Origin: Candidatus Binataceae bacterium
GTDB lineage: Bacteria; Desulfobacterota; Binatia; Binatales; Binataceae
Direction: 5' to 3'
NCBI GenBank assembly: GCA_035650475.1
Contig: DASRHP010000012.1
Span: forward strand, 918,059 to 982,058
DNA: 64,000 nucleotides
Each line of letters begins with the position of its first letter. The stretch's first letter is position 1. Made by a program: the position numbers and the translations under genes. Below, one piece after another: positions 37,363 to 46,092 of the stretch. The notes under the pieces are model-generated. The model ran no database searches. It saw nothing but the letters and a program-made list of their open reading frames with translations, and was not told the DNA's origin.

Positions 37363-38583
37363 TCAGTTGAGCTCCTTGCTTGAGTAGTTGAGAATGCGGC
37401 GGGCGACGATCAGCAGGTTGATCTGCTGGGTGCCCTCGAAGATGTCATTGATCTTTGCGTCGCGCATCCACTTTTCGACCAGGTAGCGGCGCGAATAGCC
37501 CAGTGGCCCCAGCATCTCTACCGCCTTCTGCGTGATCTGGGTGACCGCCAGCCCCGCCTTGGCCTTGGCCATCGAGGCCTCCAAGTTGTTGCGCATCCCC
37601 GCATCCAGCATCCAGGCCGCGCGCCAGGTGAGCAGACGGGCGGCTTTGAGCTGGACTTCCATCTCCATGAAGTCGCGCTCGATGGCGCTGAGCCGACGCG
37701 GCGAGAGGCCGTAGCGAATCTCCACCTTCTGTTCGCCGAGGAAGTCGCGTACGAAGTCGAGCGCGGCGCGTCCCACCCCGATCGCCATCGCCGCCACGAT
37801 CGGCCGGGTCGCGTCGAACGTCGCCATTACGTCCTTGAACCCGCCGCGGTCGCGCTTCACCTCGGGGCTACCCAGAAGATGGTCAGCCGGGATCCGGCAA
37901 TTGTCGAAGACGATTGCCGCGGTATCGCTGACCCGGATACCGAGCTTCTTCTCGAGTCGTACCACCGACATCCCGGGAGTCCCGTGCTCGATCACGAACG
38001 GCTTGATTCCTGCTCGCCCGGCGCTCTTGTCCACCGTCGCCCAGACCACGACGAAGCCTTCGGACTTTTCCGCCGCCATCCATCCAGAGGTGCAGAAGAT
38101 CTTGGTGCCATTGATCACCCAATGGTCGCCGTCGCGGGTGGCGGTGGTGGTTATTGCTGCGGAATCCGAGCCGCATCCGGGCTCCGTGATCGCCATCGCG
38201 CCCCACTTGGGCGGGCCGCTGCGGAACGGGGCAAGGAAGCGCTGCTTCTGCTCGGGCGTCCCCGCGGCTCCCACCGCCGCGCCGCCCAGTCCCGCATTGG
38301 GAATCGATAGGAACAGGCCGGCGTCGCCCCAACACAGCTCTTCGGTGGTGGCGACGGTGTAAAGGTTGCGCATCCGCGGCCCGCCCTGGCCGCCGTCGCC
38401 GCCGCCCATCGGATCGCCGCCGGGCGCGGTGGTCGCGGCCCACATGGCATTGATGAAGTCCCAGGGCTTTTCGTGCTCGCGCTCGTCGTACTCGCGCGAG
38501 ATTGGCCGCATCATCTGCTCAGCCACCGTATGGTAGAGCTGGATCCGCTTCTGGGTCTGCGGTTCGAATTCGAAGTCGATCAT
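37363..38583 (-). CDS. Acyl-CoA dehydrogenase, catalytically intact subunit
   Basis: This FAD enzyme of 406 residues introduces an alpha-beta double bond into an acyl-CoA. It has the FAD/substrate motif I-T-E-P-G-C-G-S-D and the end segment R-D-A-K-I-N-D-I-F-E-G-T-Q-Q-I with the catalytic Glu. A glycine-rich insert (about residues 60-75) is unusual. The ATG at 38583 follows GAGGAAGAGG and lies 28 bases after the stop of a second acyl-CoA dehydrogenase; an upstream extension in the same frame is shadow sequence over that gene. The pair probably forms a heteromer. Confidence 0.92.
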   Translation of the reverse strand: MIDFEFEPQTQKRIQLYHTVAEQMMRPISREYDEREHEKPWDFINAMWAATTAPGGDPMGGGDGGQGGPRMRNLYTVATTEELCWGDAGLFLSIPNAGLGGAAVGAAGTPEQKQRFLAPFRSGPPKWGAMAITEPGCGSDSAAITTTATRDGDHWVINGTKIFCTSGWMAAEKSEGFVVVWATVDKSAGRAGIKPFVIEHGTPGMSVVRLEKKLGIRVSDTAAIVFDNCRIPADHLLGSPEVKRDRGGFKDVMATFDATRPIVAAMAIGVGRAALDFVRDFLGEQKVEIRYGLSPRRLSAIERDFMEMEVQLKAARLLTWRAAWMLDAGMRNNLEASMAKAKAGLAVTQITQKAVEMLGPLGYSRRYLVEKWMRDAKINDIFEGTQQINLLIVARRILNYSSKELN

Positions 38584-38611
38584 CGTCGGGGCCCTCTTCC
38601 TCGCTGGCAGC

Positions 38612-39706
38612 TCAGACCGTCGCCAGTCCTTCGAAGCTCGAGAAGCCACGCGCGTCGCGCAGCCACAGCTCGACCGGATGCTCGCGGATATAGCCGTGGC
38701 CGCCGAGCACCTGGACCGCATTGTCGGTAACCTTGAGCGCGGCGGCAGCGACGTAGTTGCGGGCGAGGTAGCTTTCCTTGAAGGCGTCAGCGCCGCGGTC
38801 GAGATGCCATGCGGCCTCCCACGCGAGCAGGCGGGAGGCGTCGATCTCGATCGCCATCTCGGCGAGCATGAAAGCGACCGCCTGCTTGGTTGCGATCGGC
38901 ACGCCGAAGGCCTTGCGCTCGCGGGCATAATCGCGAGCGTATTCGAAGGCCGCGCGCGCCACGCCCACCCCCATCGCGGCCAGCGCGACGCGCGACTGGC
39001 TGAGCACGCGCCGGAAATCGACTCCGCCGCCACCGCCCAGACGCGCTTCGGCACCGACCCGCAGGCCGTCGAGCTCCAGCTCGAAGGTTTCGAGCGCCTT
39101 TAGTCCCATGTTCTTTTCGCGCCCGCCGATCCTGAGCCCAGACGCTCCGCGCGGAACAAGGTAGCCGCCGACACCATCCCCCTCGGTCGCCCACACCAGA
39201 ATCGTCTCGGCGGATGCCGCCAGCGGCACCAGGCATTTTCGTCCCGAAAGCACGAAACCTGCGCCGTCGCGCCGCGCCGTGGTCGCAAGCTCAGAGGCGT
39301 CGAAGTCCCATCGCGGCTCCATTAGCGCCGCAGTCGCCGGGGCGAACTCCGCGCCGGCGAGGCGCCTTAGATGGCGCTCGCGCTGATCGTCGGAACCGAA
39401 TTCGAGCACAGGGAAGGCGAGCAACCGCGGGCACAGCGCATGCAATGCTATCGCGAGATCGCCCCACGCGAGCTCCTCGGCGACAATCGCGCCGCTGACC
39501 GCCGAGCGCGCATCGCCGTTGCCGCCGAGTTTTTCGGGAATCGGCCCTTGGACCAGGCCCAGTTGCCAGGCCTTGGCAATAAGCCCGGCGCAAATAGCGC
39601 CGCTCTCGTCGGCCTCCCGCGCCGCCGGGCGGATCTCCTCGCGCGCGAACGCGCCGACGCTGTCGCGCATCATCCGCTGCTCTTCGCTCAGTTCGAAGCT
39701 CACCAT
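38612..39706 (-). CDS. Acyl-CoA dehydrogenase-like protein, degenerate FAD motif
   Basis: This 364-residue protein shares the acyl-CoA dehydrogenase fold (F-E-L-S-E-E-Q, middle beta domain, helical C-terminus with G-G-H-G-Y and P-V-E-L-W-L-R-D-A-R). The T-E-P-x-x-G-S-D motif is changed to M-E-P-R-W-D-F-D, and the chain stops right after F-E-G, lacking the last helix. In actinobacterial steroid catabolism, adjacent genes encode heterotetramers in which one partner has lost FAD-binding residues; this pair fits that pattern. Its own activity is doubtful. Confidence 0.88.
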   Translation of the reverse strand: MVSFELSEEQRMMRDSVGAFAREEIRPAAREADESGAICAGLIAKAWQLGLVQGPIPEKLGGNGDARSAVSGAIVAEELAWGDLAIALHALCPRLLAFPVLEFGSDDQRERHLRRLAGAEFAPATAALMEPRWDFDASELATTARRDGAGFVLSGRKCLVPLAASAETILVWATEGDGVGGYLVPRGASGLRIGGREKNMGLKALETFELELDGLRVGAEARLGGGGGVDFRRVLSQSRVALAAMGVGVARAAFEYARDYARERKAFGVPIATKQAVAFMLAEMAIEIDASRLLAWEAAWHLDRGADAFKESYLARNYVAAAALKVTDNAVQVLGGHGYIREHPVELWLRDARGFSSFEGLATV

Positions 39707-39749
39707 GATCTCGTTTCAGCCCAATTTTGCCCTGGAACGGTTGCGCTCG

Positions 39750-39884
39750 TCAGTCCGGCTCGCGCCGATCCTCGGCCTCTTCCTGCTCACGGCGCAACCG
39801 CGCCCGCTCGCGCGCGCGGCGGTAGCGGGTCGTATCCTCCTCGACCCGGGTAGGCGGGGCGAGTGGCTTGCGCACCTTGCGCAT
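39750..39884 (-). CDS. Small charged 44-residue protein (possible)
   Basis: The short frame encodes M-R-K-V-R-K-P-L followed by an Arg/Glu-rich helix. GGAG stands eight bases before the ATG, an excellent ribosome site. It lies between the small secreted protein gene and the degenerate acyl-CoA dehydrogenase, all on one strand with short gaps. No family is recognised. Low complexity and length leave real doubt. Confidence 0.45.
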   Translation of the reverse strand: MRKVRKPLAPPTRVEEDTTRYRRARERARLRREQEEAEDRREPD

Positions 39885-39974
39885 CACGCCGTCTCCCGGT
39901 TTGTGGATCGCTCGCCTACGCGACGGCATTCTTCGATACTAACGAAGCGCGGCGACAAAACCACGCCGGTGTTG

Positions 39975-40328
39975 TCACTGCCCGGCGCCTTTCCTTGCCA
40001 TCGCGCGATGCCAGGCGGCGAGCGCTCTGTCCTGCTCGGCGGCCTGCTGGTACGACCTGATGAGCGCCTTGCAGTGCAGCACGTTGGTGGTCTTGGTGTA
40101 GATGTTCTCCGAGGCGCGATGGAGCTTGACCATTTTTTCGTTCGCGGCCGCCTCGCCGTCGTAGTAAGCGGCAATCGCCTCGTGGTCGGCCGGCGCCTTC
40201 GCCTTCGCAATCATCTGGTTGAGGTTTTCGCTCGTGACCGCTGCCGGCTGAGCGGCCACCCGACCCGCCGACACAGCAGCGGCAAGCACGATCAGCGCGG
40301 CAGCGAACAGCCCGGATGCTCTCTTCAT
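39975..40328 (-). CDS. Small secreted helical protein of a copper operon
   Basis: This 117-residue protein has a signal peptide (cleavage after V-A-A) and a mature all-helical part with A-D-H-E-A-I-A-A-Y-Y, several spaced His residues (K-L-H-R-A-S, V-L-H-C-K, A-W-H-R-A-M) and one Cys. It starts 36 bases after copA on the same strand, so it is probably part of the CsoR-controlled transcript. A periplasmic copper-handling role is inferred from context and His content; no named family is recognised. Confidence 0.8.
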   Translation of the reverse strand: MKRASGLFAAALIVLAAAVSAGRVAAQPAAVTSENLNQMIAKAKAPADHEAIAAYYDGEAAANEKMVKLHRASENIYTKTTNVLHCKALIRSYQQAAEQDRALAAWHRAMARKGAGQ

Positions 40329-40364
40329 GCTTTCCTCCTCGGCATTGTTATCACCCGACCGTGC

Positions 40365-42716
40365 CTAAATCGCGACGCGGCGCAGCCGCAGCGCGTTGGC
40401 GACCACCGACACCGAGCTGAGCGCCATCGCCGCGCTCGCGATAATCGGGCTCAGCAGGATTCCGAACCACGGATAGAGGACACCCGCCGCGATGGGCACG
40501 CCGAGGGCGTTGTAGACGAAGGCGAAGAAGAGGTTCTGACGGATGTTGCGCATGGTGGCGCGGCTGAGCAGGCGCGCCTTGGCGATCCCGCGCAGGTCGC
40601 CTTTGACCAGGGTGATCCCGGCGCTCTGCATCGCGATATCGGTTCCCGTGCCCATCGCGATCCCGACCTGCGCCTGCGCCAGCGCCGGCGCGTCGTTGAT
40701 CCCGTCGCCCGCCATCGCAACAATTCGCCCTTCGGCCTGAAGCCGTCTGACCTCGCCCGCCTTGTCCTGCGGCAGGACTTCGGCCCGCACCTCGTCCAGC
40801 CCGAGCCGACGCGCGACCGCCTCGGCGGTGGTCCTGCTGTCGCCGGTCAGCATCACGATCCGCACGCCGCTGCGCTTAAGCAGGCGCACGGCCTCGGCGC
40901 TGGATGGCTTTATGGGGTCGGCGACGCCGATAACGCCGGCGGGCTTGCGGTCGATCGCGACCAGCATCGCGGTTTCGCCCTCGACTCGCATCCGTTCGGC
41001 CCGCGCGGCCAGCTCCGCCGAAGGAATCTGTAAATCTTCGAGCAGGCGCGCATTGCCGAGGGCTACCTGGTGACCGTCCACGACGCCAGTTACGCCCTTG
41101 CCCGAAATCGATTTGAACTCACGCGCGTCGGCCAAGGCGATGCCGCGCTGCTCCGCGCCTGCCACGATGGCCGAAGCCAGCGGGTGCTCACTGCCGCGTT
41201 CGACCGCAGCCGCCATCCGCAGCAGCGCGGTCTCATCCCACTCGCCCACCGCCGTTACGGAAGCAAGCCGAGGCTTTCCCTCGGTCAGGGTGCCGGTCTT
41301 GTCGACGACCAACGTGTCCACCTTCTCCATGACTTCGAGCGCCTCGGCGTCCCTGATCAGTACGCCCGCGGTGGCGCCGCGGCCGGTGCCCACCATGATC
41401 GCCATCGGGGTCGCCAGCCCCAGCGCGCACGGGCATGCGATTATCAGGACCGAGACCGCGTTGACGATCGCCTCGCCCAGCCCGGGCCCCACAAACAGCC
41501 AAACCACGAACGTCAGCGCGGCAATCGCGACCACCGCAGGCACAAACCATCCGGAGACCACATCCGCCAGCCGCTGGATTGGCGCCCGGCTGCGCTGGGC
41601 CTCGCTCACCATGTGCACGATCTGCGCGAGCAGCGAGTCGGCGCCCACTTTGCGCGCCTCCATCGTGAAGCCGCCGGCGCCGTTTACGGTTGCGCCGATC
41701 ACCTTGTCGCCGGCCCTCTTCTCGACCGGCATCGACTCGCCGGTGATCATCGATTCATCGACAGCGCTGGCGCCGTCGAGGACGACGCCATCAACCGGCA
41801 CCTTTTCACCCGGCCGCACGCGCAATCGATCACCGGGCTTGACATGCTCGAGCGGAACGTCGCGCTCGGAGCCATCGGGCAGGATAAGCCGCGCCGTGCG
41901 CGGGGCGAGATCGAGCAGCGCTCGAATCGCGCTGCTGGTCTGGCTGCGCGCGCGCAGTTCGAGCACCTGGCCGAGCAGAACGAGGATCGTGATCACTGCG
42001 GCGGCCTCGAAGTAGGTCGGAACCGCGCCGCTCGGCTCGCGCGCCGAAACCGGAAAGAGCTCGGGCGCGGCCAGCGCGACCACGCTGTAACTCCAGGCGA
42101 CGCCGACACCGATCGAGATCAGGGTGAACATGTTAAGATGGCGGCTGAGGAGCGAACGGTAGCCGCGCTCGAAAAACGGCCATCCCGCCCACAGCACCAC
42201 CGGCGTCGCGAGGATGAGCTCGGCAAGGTCTGCGGTGCGGGCCGACAACAGCGCCGACCATACGCTCTCCGGCACCATCACCAGCAAAACCACCGGCACC
42301 GTCAGCGCGGCGCCGATCCAGAACCTGCGCGTCATGTCGCGCAGCTCGGCATTCCCCTCCGGGGCGAGCGCTGGTGTGCGTGGTTCGAGCGCCATCCCGC
42401 ACAGCGGACAGTCTCCAGGCGCGTTGCGCACGACCTCCGGATGCATCGGGCAGGTGTACTCGGCGGCCTCCTGGACCGCGGGCGGCGCCTTCGCTGCGAC
42501 GTGCGCCCGCATGGGCGCGGAAGTGGTAGGCCGGCTCAGATATTTTGCAGGGTCCTCAACGAAGCGTTCGAGGCACTTCTGCCCGCAGAAGTAGTAGCGC
42601 CGGCCGTCGTGTTCGGCAGAGCGAGCGCTCGGCGTAACCTTCACCTTCATCCCGCAGACCGGATCGGTCGCGTGCTCGACGGTTGCCCCAGCCTGGCCGA
42701 CCTCGATTTCCGTCAT
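40365..42716 (-). CDS. copA: Copper-translocating P-type ATPase
   Basis: This 783-residue inner-membrane pump exports Cu(I). The N-terminus carries a YHS domain (D-P-V-C-G-M, F-C-G-Q-K-C) and a heavy-metal-binding segment (Y-T-C-P-M-H-P, C-P-L-C-G-M) instead of classical CxxC metal domains. The core has G-E-S-M-P-V, the membrane C-P-C site, D-K-T-G-T and G-D-G-I-N-D. Y-N in helix seven and M-x-x-S-S in helix eight match Cu(I) pumps. It starts 33 bases after csoR and should be co-transcribed. Confidence 0.95.
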   Translation of the reverse strand: MTEIEVGQAGATVEHATDPVCGMKVKVTPSARSAEHDGRRYYFCGQKCLERFVEDPAKYLSRPTTSAPMRAHVAAKAPPAVQEAAEYTCPMHPEVVRNAPGDCPLCGMALEPRTPALAPEGNAELRDMTRRFWIGAALTVPVVLLVMVPESVWSALLSARTADLAELILATPVVLWAGWPFFERGYRSLLSRHLNMFTLISIGVGVAWSYSVVALAAPELFPVSAREPSGAVPTYFEAAAVITILVLLGQVLELRARSQTSSAIRALLDLAPRTARLILPDGSERDVPLEHVKPGDRLRVRPGEKVPVDGVVLDGASAVDESMITGESMPVEKRAGDKVIGATVNGAGGFTMEARKVGADSLLAQIVHMVSEAQRSRAPIQRLADVVSGWFVPAVVAIAALTFVVWLFVGPGLGEAIVNAVSVLIIACPCALGLATPMAIMVGTGRGATAGVLIRDAEALEVMEKVDTLVVDKTGTLTEGKPRLASVTAVGEWDETALLRMAAAVERGSEHPLASAIVAGAEQRGIALADAREFKSISGKGVTGVVDGHQVALGNARLLEDLQIPSAELAARAERMRVEGETAMLVAIDRKPAGVIGVADPIKPSSAEAVRLLKRSGVRIVMLTGDSRTTAEAVARRLGLDEVRAEVLPQDKAGEVRRLQAEGRIVAMAGDGINDAPALAQAQVGIAMGTGTDIAMQSAGITLVKGDLRGIAKARLLSRATMRNIRQNLFFAFVYNALGVPIAAGVLYPWFGILLSPIIASAAMALSSVSVVANALRLRRVAI

Positions 42717-42749
42717 GGCTTAACTCCGCGGCGAGCGCCCAAGGGGCGT

Positions 42750-43100
42750 CTAACGGGCAAATTTGGCGAACAGGCCCAGGAGTTCCGCATACGTGTCCTC
42801 CGCGCGGCGGGAGCTGCCGCTGCGAATCGCGTCCGCCGCGCAGTGGCGCAGGTGGTTGTGGAGCAGCTCGCGCGCCACCGCCCGCAGCGCCTCGTTGATC
42901 GCCGCGATCTGGACCAAAATGTCCGCACAGTAGCGCTCCTGCTCGACCATCCGCTGCACGCCGCGGACCTGGCCCTCGATGCGCCTGAGGCGGCGGAGGT
43001 TTTTCGCCTTGGCACCCGTATCGACCGCAACGGCGCGCCGGCGCAACGCGTGCTCGGCGCCGCCGTTCCGCCGGCCGTCGGCTTTCTGTGTGTGGTCCAT
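42750..43100 (-). CDS. csoR: CsoR-family copper-sensing repressor
   Basis: This all-helical repressor of 116 residues releases DNA on binding Cu(I). The metal ligands Cys58, His83 and Cys87 have exactly the spacing of characterised CsoR (25 and 4 residues). The DNA-contact region is the basic L-R-R-L-R-R-I-E-G-Q-V-R-G. The ATG at 43100 has GGAG six bases upstream; an in-frame ATG at 43112 is possible. A palindromic operator lies just upstream, so the gene likely represses itself and copA. Confidence 0.93.
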   Translation of the reverse strand: MDHTQKADGRRNGGAEHALRRRAVAVDTGAKAKNLRRLRRIEGQVRGVQRMVEQERYCADILVQIAAINEALRAVARELLHNHLRHCAADAIRSGSSRRAEDTYAELLGLFAKFAR

Positions 43101-43116
43101 TTCCAGCTCCATTCTA

Positions 43117-43133
43117 ATACCCCTGCAGGGTAT
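43117..43133. promoter_or_regulatory. CsoR operator palindrome
   Basis: ATACCCCTGCAGGGTAT is an interrupted palindrome with ATACCC and GGGTAT arms around a five-base centre. It matches the G-tract/TA pattern of known CsoR operators and lies 17 bases upstream of the csoR ATG, over the likely core promoter. Confidence 0.85.
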
Positions 43134-43305
43134 CAGGCCAGCGTATGGGGACATCGCCCGATGATCCGCGGGTGGTGCGTCATGCCGGCAGCCGCGGGCG
43201 CGGCCCGCCCACACGAGTGCGCCTCCACCGCGCAGTTGATCGCGGTCCCGCTTGGACTAAATTCAACTGCGCGCCGCTCGTCGGCGCAACAAAGGAGCTT
43301 CGGTC

Positions 43306-44373
43306 ATGGAATTCGGCACCCTCATCTTTACCAAGCCGCAGCGCGCAATCATCGATACTCGCTACGCCGAGGAGCGCGGCTTTACGCACGCCTGGTTTCC
43401 CGACTCGCACATGATCTGGGGCGACACCTACGCGTGCATGGCGCTGGCGGCGGCCAGCACGACCCGGATCAGGCTCGGCACCGGCATCTCCGTGGCCAAA
43501 AACCGCATCCCGCCGGTGACCGTTCATTCGATCGCGACGATCAACGAGCTTGCGCCCAGGCGCGTGATCCTGGGCTTCGGCACCGGACACACGGGGCGGC
43601 GCGTGATGGGCCTGCCGCCGGTGAGCTTCGCCGATTTCCGCGAGGAGGTGCGTGTCATTCGCGAGCTGCTGCGCGAGGGCGAGGCCGTTTACAACGCCGA
43701 GGGGCACGCGCGCAAAATCCGCTACCTCCATCGCGAACGCCGCTTCATCAACCTCGACGACAGGATTCCACTTTACGTTGCGGCCAATGCGCCGCGTGCG
43801 CTCGCGCTCGCCGGCGAGTTCGGCGACGGCATCATCACGACCGGCGTGGCGACGCCCGAGCGGATGGGCGCGGTGCGGCGCCATGCCCAGGAAGGCGCGC
43901 GCGCGGCGGGCCGCGAGCCGGGCGGGATGCCGATAGTCTCGCTCAGCCACGTATGCGTGCTGCGTCCGGGCGAGGCGATGGATTCGCCGCGCGTGGTCGA
44001 GATGGTGGGGCCGTGGGTGATCACCTGCCTGCACGCGATCGCCGCCGGATACGCCAAGCCGCGCTCGCTCCCACCCGACGCGCGCAAGGTGTATGACGCC
44101 TATGCCGAGTACACGGAGCGGATGGAACCGGCGGCGGAGCGCTATCTGAAACTGCACGTCGGACACTGCACCTACGTGGTGCCCGAGGAGCGCCGTTTCG
44201 TGACGGCGGAGACCATTCGCGCCACGACGATCATAGGAAGCCGCGAAGAGCTGGTGGACAAACTGCGCGCGCTGCAGAGCGCGGGGCTCGGTCAGATCAT
44301 TCTCAACCCGTCGATGGATCGGTTCAACGAGACGATCGATGAGGTGTCGCGCGAACTGATCGGGCGGGTATAG
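43306..44373 (+). CDS. LLM-class flavin/F420-dependent oxidoreductase
   Basis: This luciferase-like barrel has 355 residues. It shows the N-terminal strand with E-F-G-T-L-I-F, the helix A-E-E-R-G-F-T-H-A-W-F-P-D-S-H, the segment L-G-T-G-I-S and the G-F-G-T-G-H loop. Sequences of this type are mostly F420-dependent (for example methylenetetrahydromethanopterin reductase-like). The ATG follows AAGGAG. It is divergent from csoR and seems monocistronic; no F420 synthesis gene is in the window. Confidence 0.88.
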   Translation: MEFGTLIFTKPQRAIIDTRYAEERGFTHAWFPDSHMIWGDTYACMALAAASTTRIRLGTGISVAKNRIPPVTVHSIATINELAPRRVILGFGTGHTGRRVMGLPPVSFADFREEVRVIRELLREGEAVYNAEGHARKIRYLHRERRFINLDDRIPLYVAANAPRALALAGEFGDGIITTGVATPERMGAVRRHAQEGARAAGREPGGMPIVSLSHVCVLRPGEAMDSPRVVEMVGPWVITCLHAIAAGYAKPRSLPPDARKVYDAYAEYTERMEPAAERYLKLHVGHCTYVVPEERRFVTAETIRATTIIGSREELVDKLRALQSAGLGQIILNPSMDRFNETIDEVSRELIGRV

Positions 44374-44570
44374 ACGGAAAAGCAACCAACCCTCGGCCGG
44401 ACGGGGTCCCGGCTCGGCCCAAGATGCGCGAGTTCGGAGGCCTGCGTCCCACTAACCCGGAAGGAACTCGCTGGAAGTGGCAACCGCCGGCAGGTGGAGC
44501 GGGCGTCCCTGCCCACCTTGAGGTGGTAAGGCTGCCGGGGCCCGCGCCGCTGACGAACAGGGCTCCGCGC

Positions 44571-45857
44571 CTAGAACGGGTAGTTAATTCCGGAGAAGAC
44601 CGCGGCGCCCTCGCCGCCCCATCCGACGTCAACATAGCCGACCACGAACGGCTCGGCGATCCCGCGAAAGCCCATTCCGCCGACCGGATGGAGATCAGTG
44701 ACGAAGACCTCGCCGGGGTTGTGGAAGACCCGCCCGGCGTCAAAGAACGGCGCGAGCTCGAGGACGCCGTGAGTGTTGAAGATGTCGGTGTCGAACACCC
44801 GCGCCCGCATCTCGATGTTGACGTCGAACAGGTTGTTGTCCACCCAGCGGCCGGCGCCGTAGCCGCGCAGGGTCTGCTGCTGGAAGAACAGGCTCTCTTC
44901 GCCGCCCAGGCGCCCCATCGACCAAAACGGCACCTCGTTGCCGCTCGGCATGTACTGCAAATAGCCGTGAGTGGCAAGCGTGATCTTCTGCCCGATCGGG
45001 AAGTAATGGCGGAGGTCCATGCCGAAGCGGGTGTACGAGATCGAGCTTCCCATGCTGCGGTCGGCGAACGAGGCGTAAACCATCGAGTAGCCGCCGTCAG
45101 TCGGGATGTCGATCGAATTGCGGGTATCGTAGCTGAGCTGGACCTGGTTGAGCAGCTCGCTGCCGCCGCTGAGCCCTTTGAGGGTCGGAAAAAGCTTGAA
45201 GATGGAGGGGATGTTGTTGAAAGCGCCGTTGAAGATGCGCACGTAGCGCGGACGCTCATAAAGCGCGAGCTGGAGCCGGGGTGTGATGTTGTAGCCTAGC
45301 GTGCCCTCGAAATAGAGCTGCTCGGTCGTGTAGTTGGTCTCTTCGCCTTCCGCGGCACTGTTGCCGATCCCGAAGAAGCGCTCGGTGGGATCGCGCTCGA
45401 AGAAGAAATGGCCGCTGAACGACCAGGTCTTCTGATGGGTGCGGCCGATCGCATAGTAGAGATCGACGTTGCGCGCGATCTTCTCCTGCAAACCTCCGAT
45501 CACCCACCACTGCTCGTCGGCCGACGGATAGGAGAGAAAGCGGAAGGTCCCCCCGGCGCCGAGGGTGGAGTTGTTGTTGATGTCGGGCGCAAGAATATCC
45601 GTTATCTGATTGTTCTGGTCGTTGAACAGCGCGGCCAGCAGCACGCCGTAGGTCACGCCGGCGTTGGGGTCGCTCTCGACCTCGGGCACCGGAATCATCG
45701 TGAATGGCCAGTTATGCGGATTGAGCGGCGTCGGCCAGGTGTTGGGGTTGAGATAGCCCGGCCAGGTGTCAGGTTCGATAAGGCTGAACGCGCGCGCCGG
45801 GCGAGCCCAGCACAGCGCGAGCACCAGCACTAGGGCGACTGTGCGCAAGTGTCTCAT
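44571..45857 (-). CDS. Omp85/BamA-like outer-membrane barrel (no POTRA)
   Basis: This 428-residue protein has a signal peptide (cleavage after A-R-A) and a 16-strand-like barrel of the bacterial surface antigen (D15) type. Features include G-V-T-Y-G, the L-R-G-Y-G-A-G-R-W motif that corresponds to the conserved V-R-G-F/Y lid loop, and a terminal Phe. There are no POTRA repeats. Just after the signal, three nine-residue repeats centred on W-P occur (Trp32, 41, 50). The ATG at 45857 is preferred to a TTG one codon upstream. It may be a surface lipoprotein- or lipid-linked barrel; the substrate is unknown. Confidence 0.85.
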   Translation of the reverse strand: MRHLRTVALVLVLALCWARPARAFSLIEPDTWPGYLNPNTWPTPLNPHNWPFTMIPVPEVESDPNAGVTYGVLLAALFNDQNNQITDILAPDINNNSTLGAGGTFRFLSYPSADEQWWVIGGLQEKIARNVDLYYAIGRTHQKTWSFSGHFFFERDPTERFFGIGNSAAEGEETNYTTEQLYFEGTLGYNITPRLQLALYERPRYVRIFNGAFNNIPSIFKLFPTLKGLSGGSELLNQVQLSYDTRNSIDIPTDGGYSMVYASFADRSMGSSISYTRFGMDLRHYFPIGQKITLATHGYLQYMPSGNEVPFWSMGRLGGEESLFFQQQTLRGYGAGRWVDNNLFDVNIEMRARVFDTDIFNTHGVLELAPFFDAGRVFHNPGEVFVTDLHPVGGMGFRGIAEPFVVGYVDVGWGGEGAAVFSGINYPF

Positions 45858-46092
45858 CAAATGGTGATCGACAAGCCGAATCGGCCGCTCACTTTCGGGG
45901 TTACACCGTGACAGGCATCGGCGTGCTGATCAACCGTGCCGCGCGGTTTCCGCGCTTGCCTGAAATGTGCAAGGATTCCGGTCGGGCAAGCCCCAGGGTT
46001 GAAGAGCACCCGCAGCGCACAGCGCACCGCCCCCGACGGGGGATGGCGGCGGGCGCGAGCGGGCGACCCGACTAGTACGGAGGATCCAGGCG

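Noticed and set aside
41070-44096. Plus-strand open frame of 1008 codons
   Set aside because: It is antisense to copA and csoR and out of frame with the LLM oxidoreductase; those genes have clear motifs and ribosome sites.
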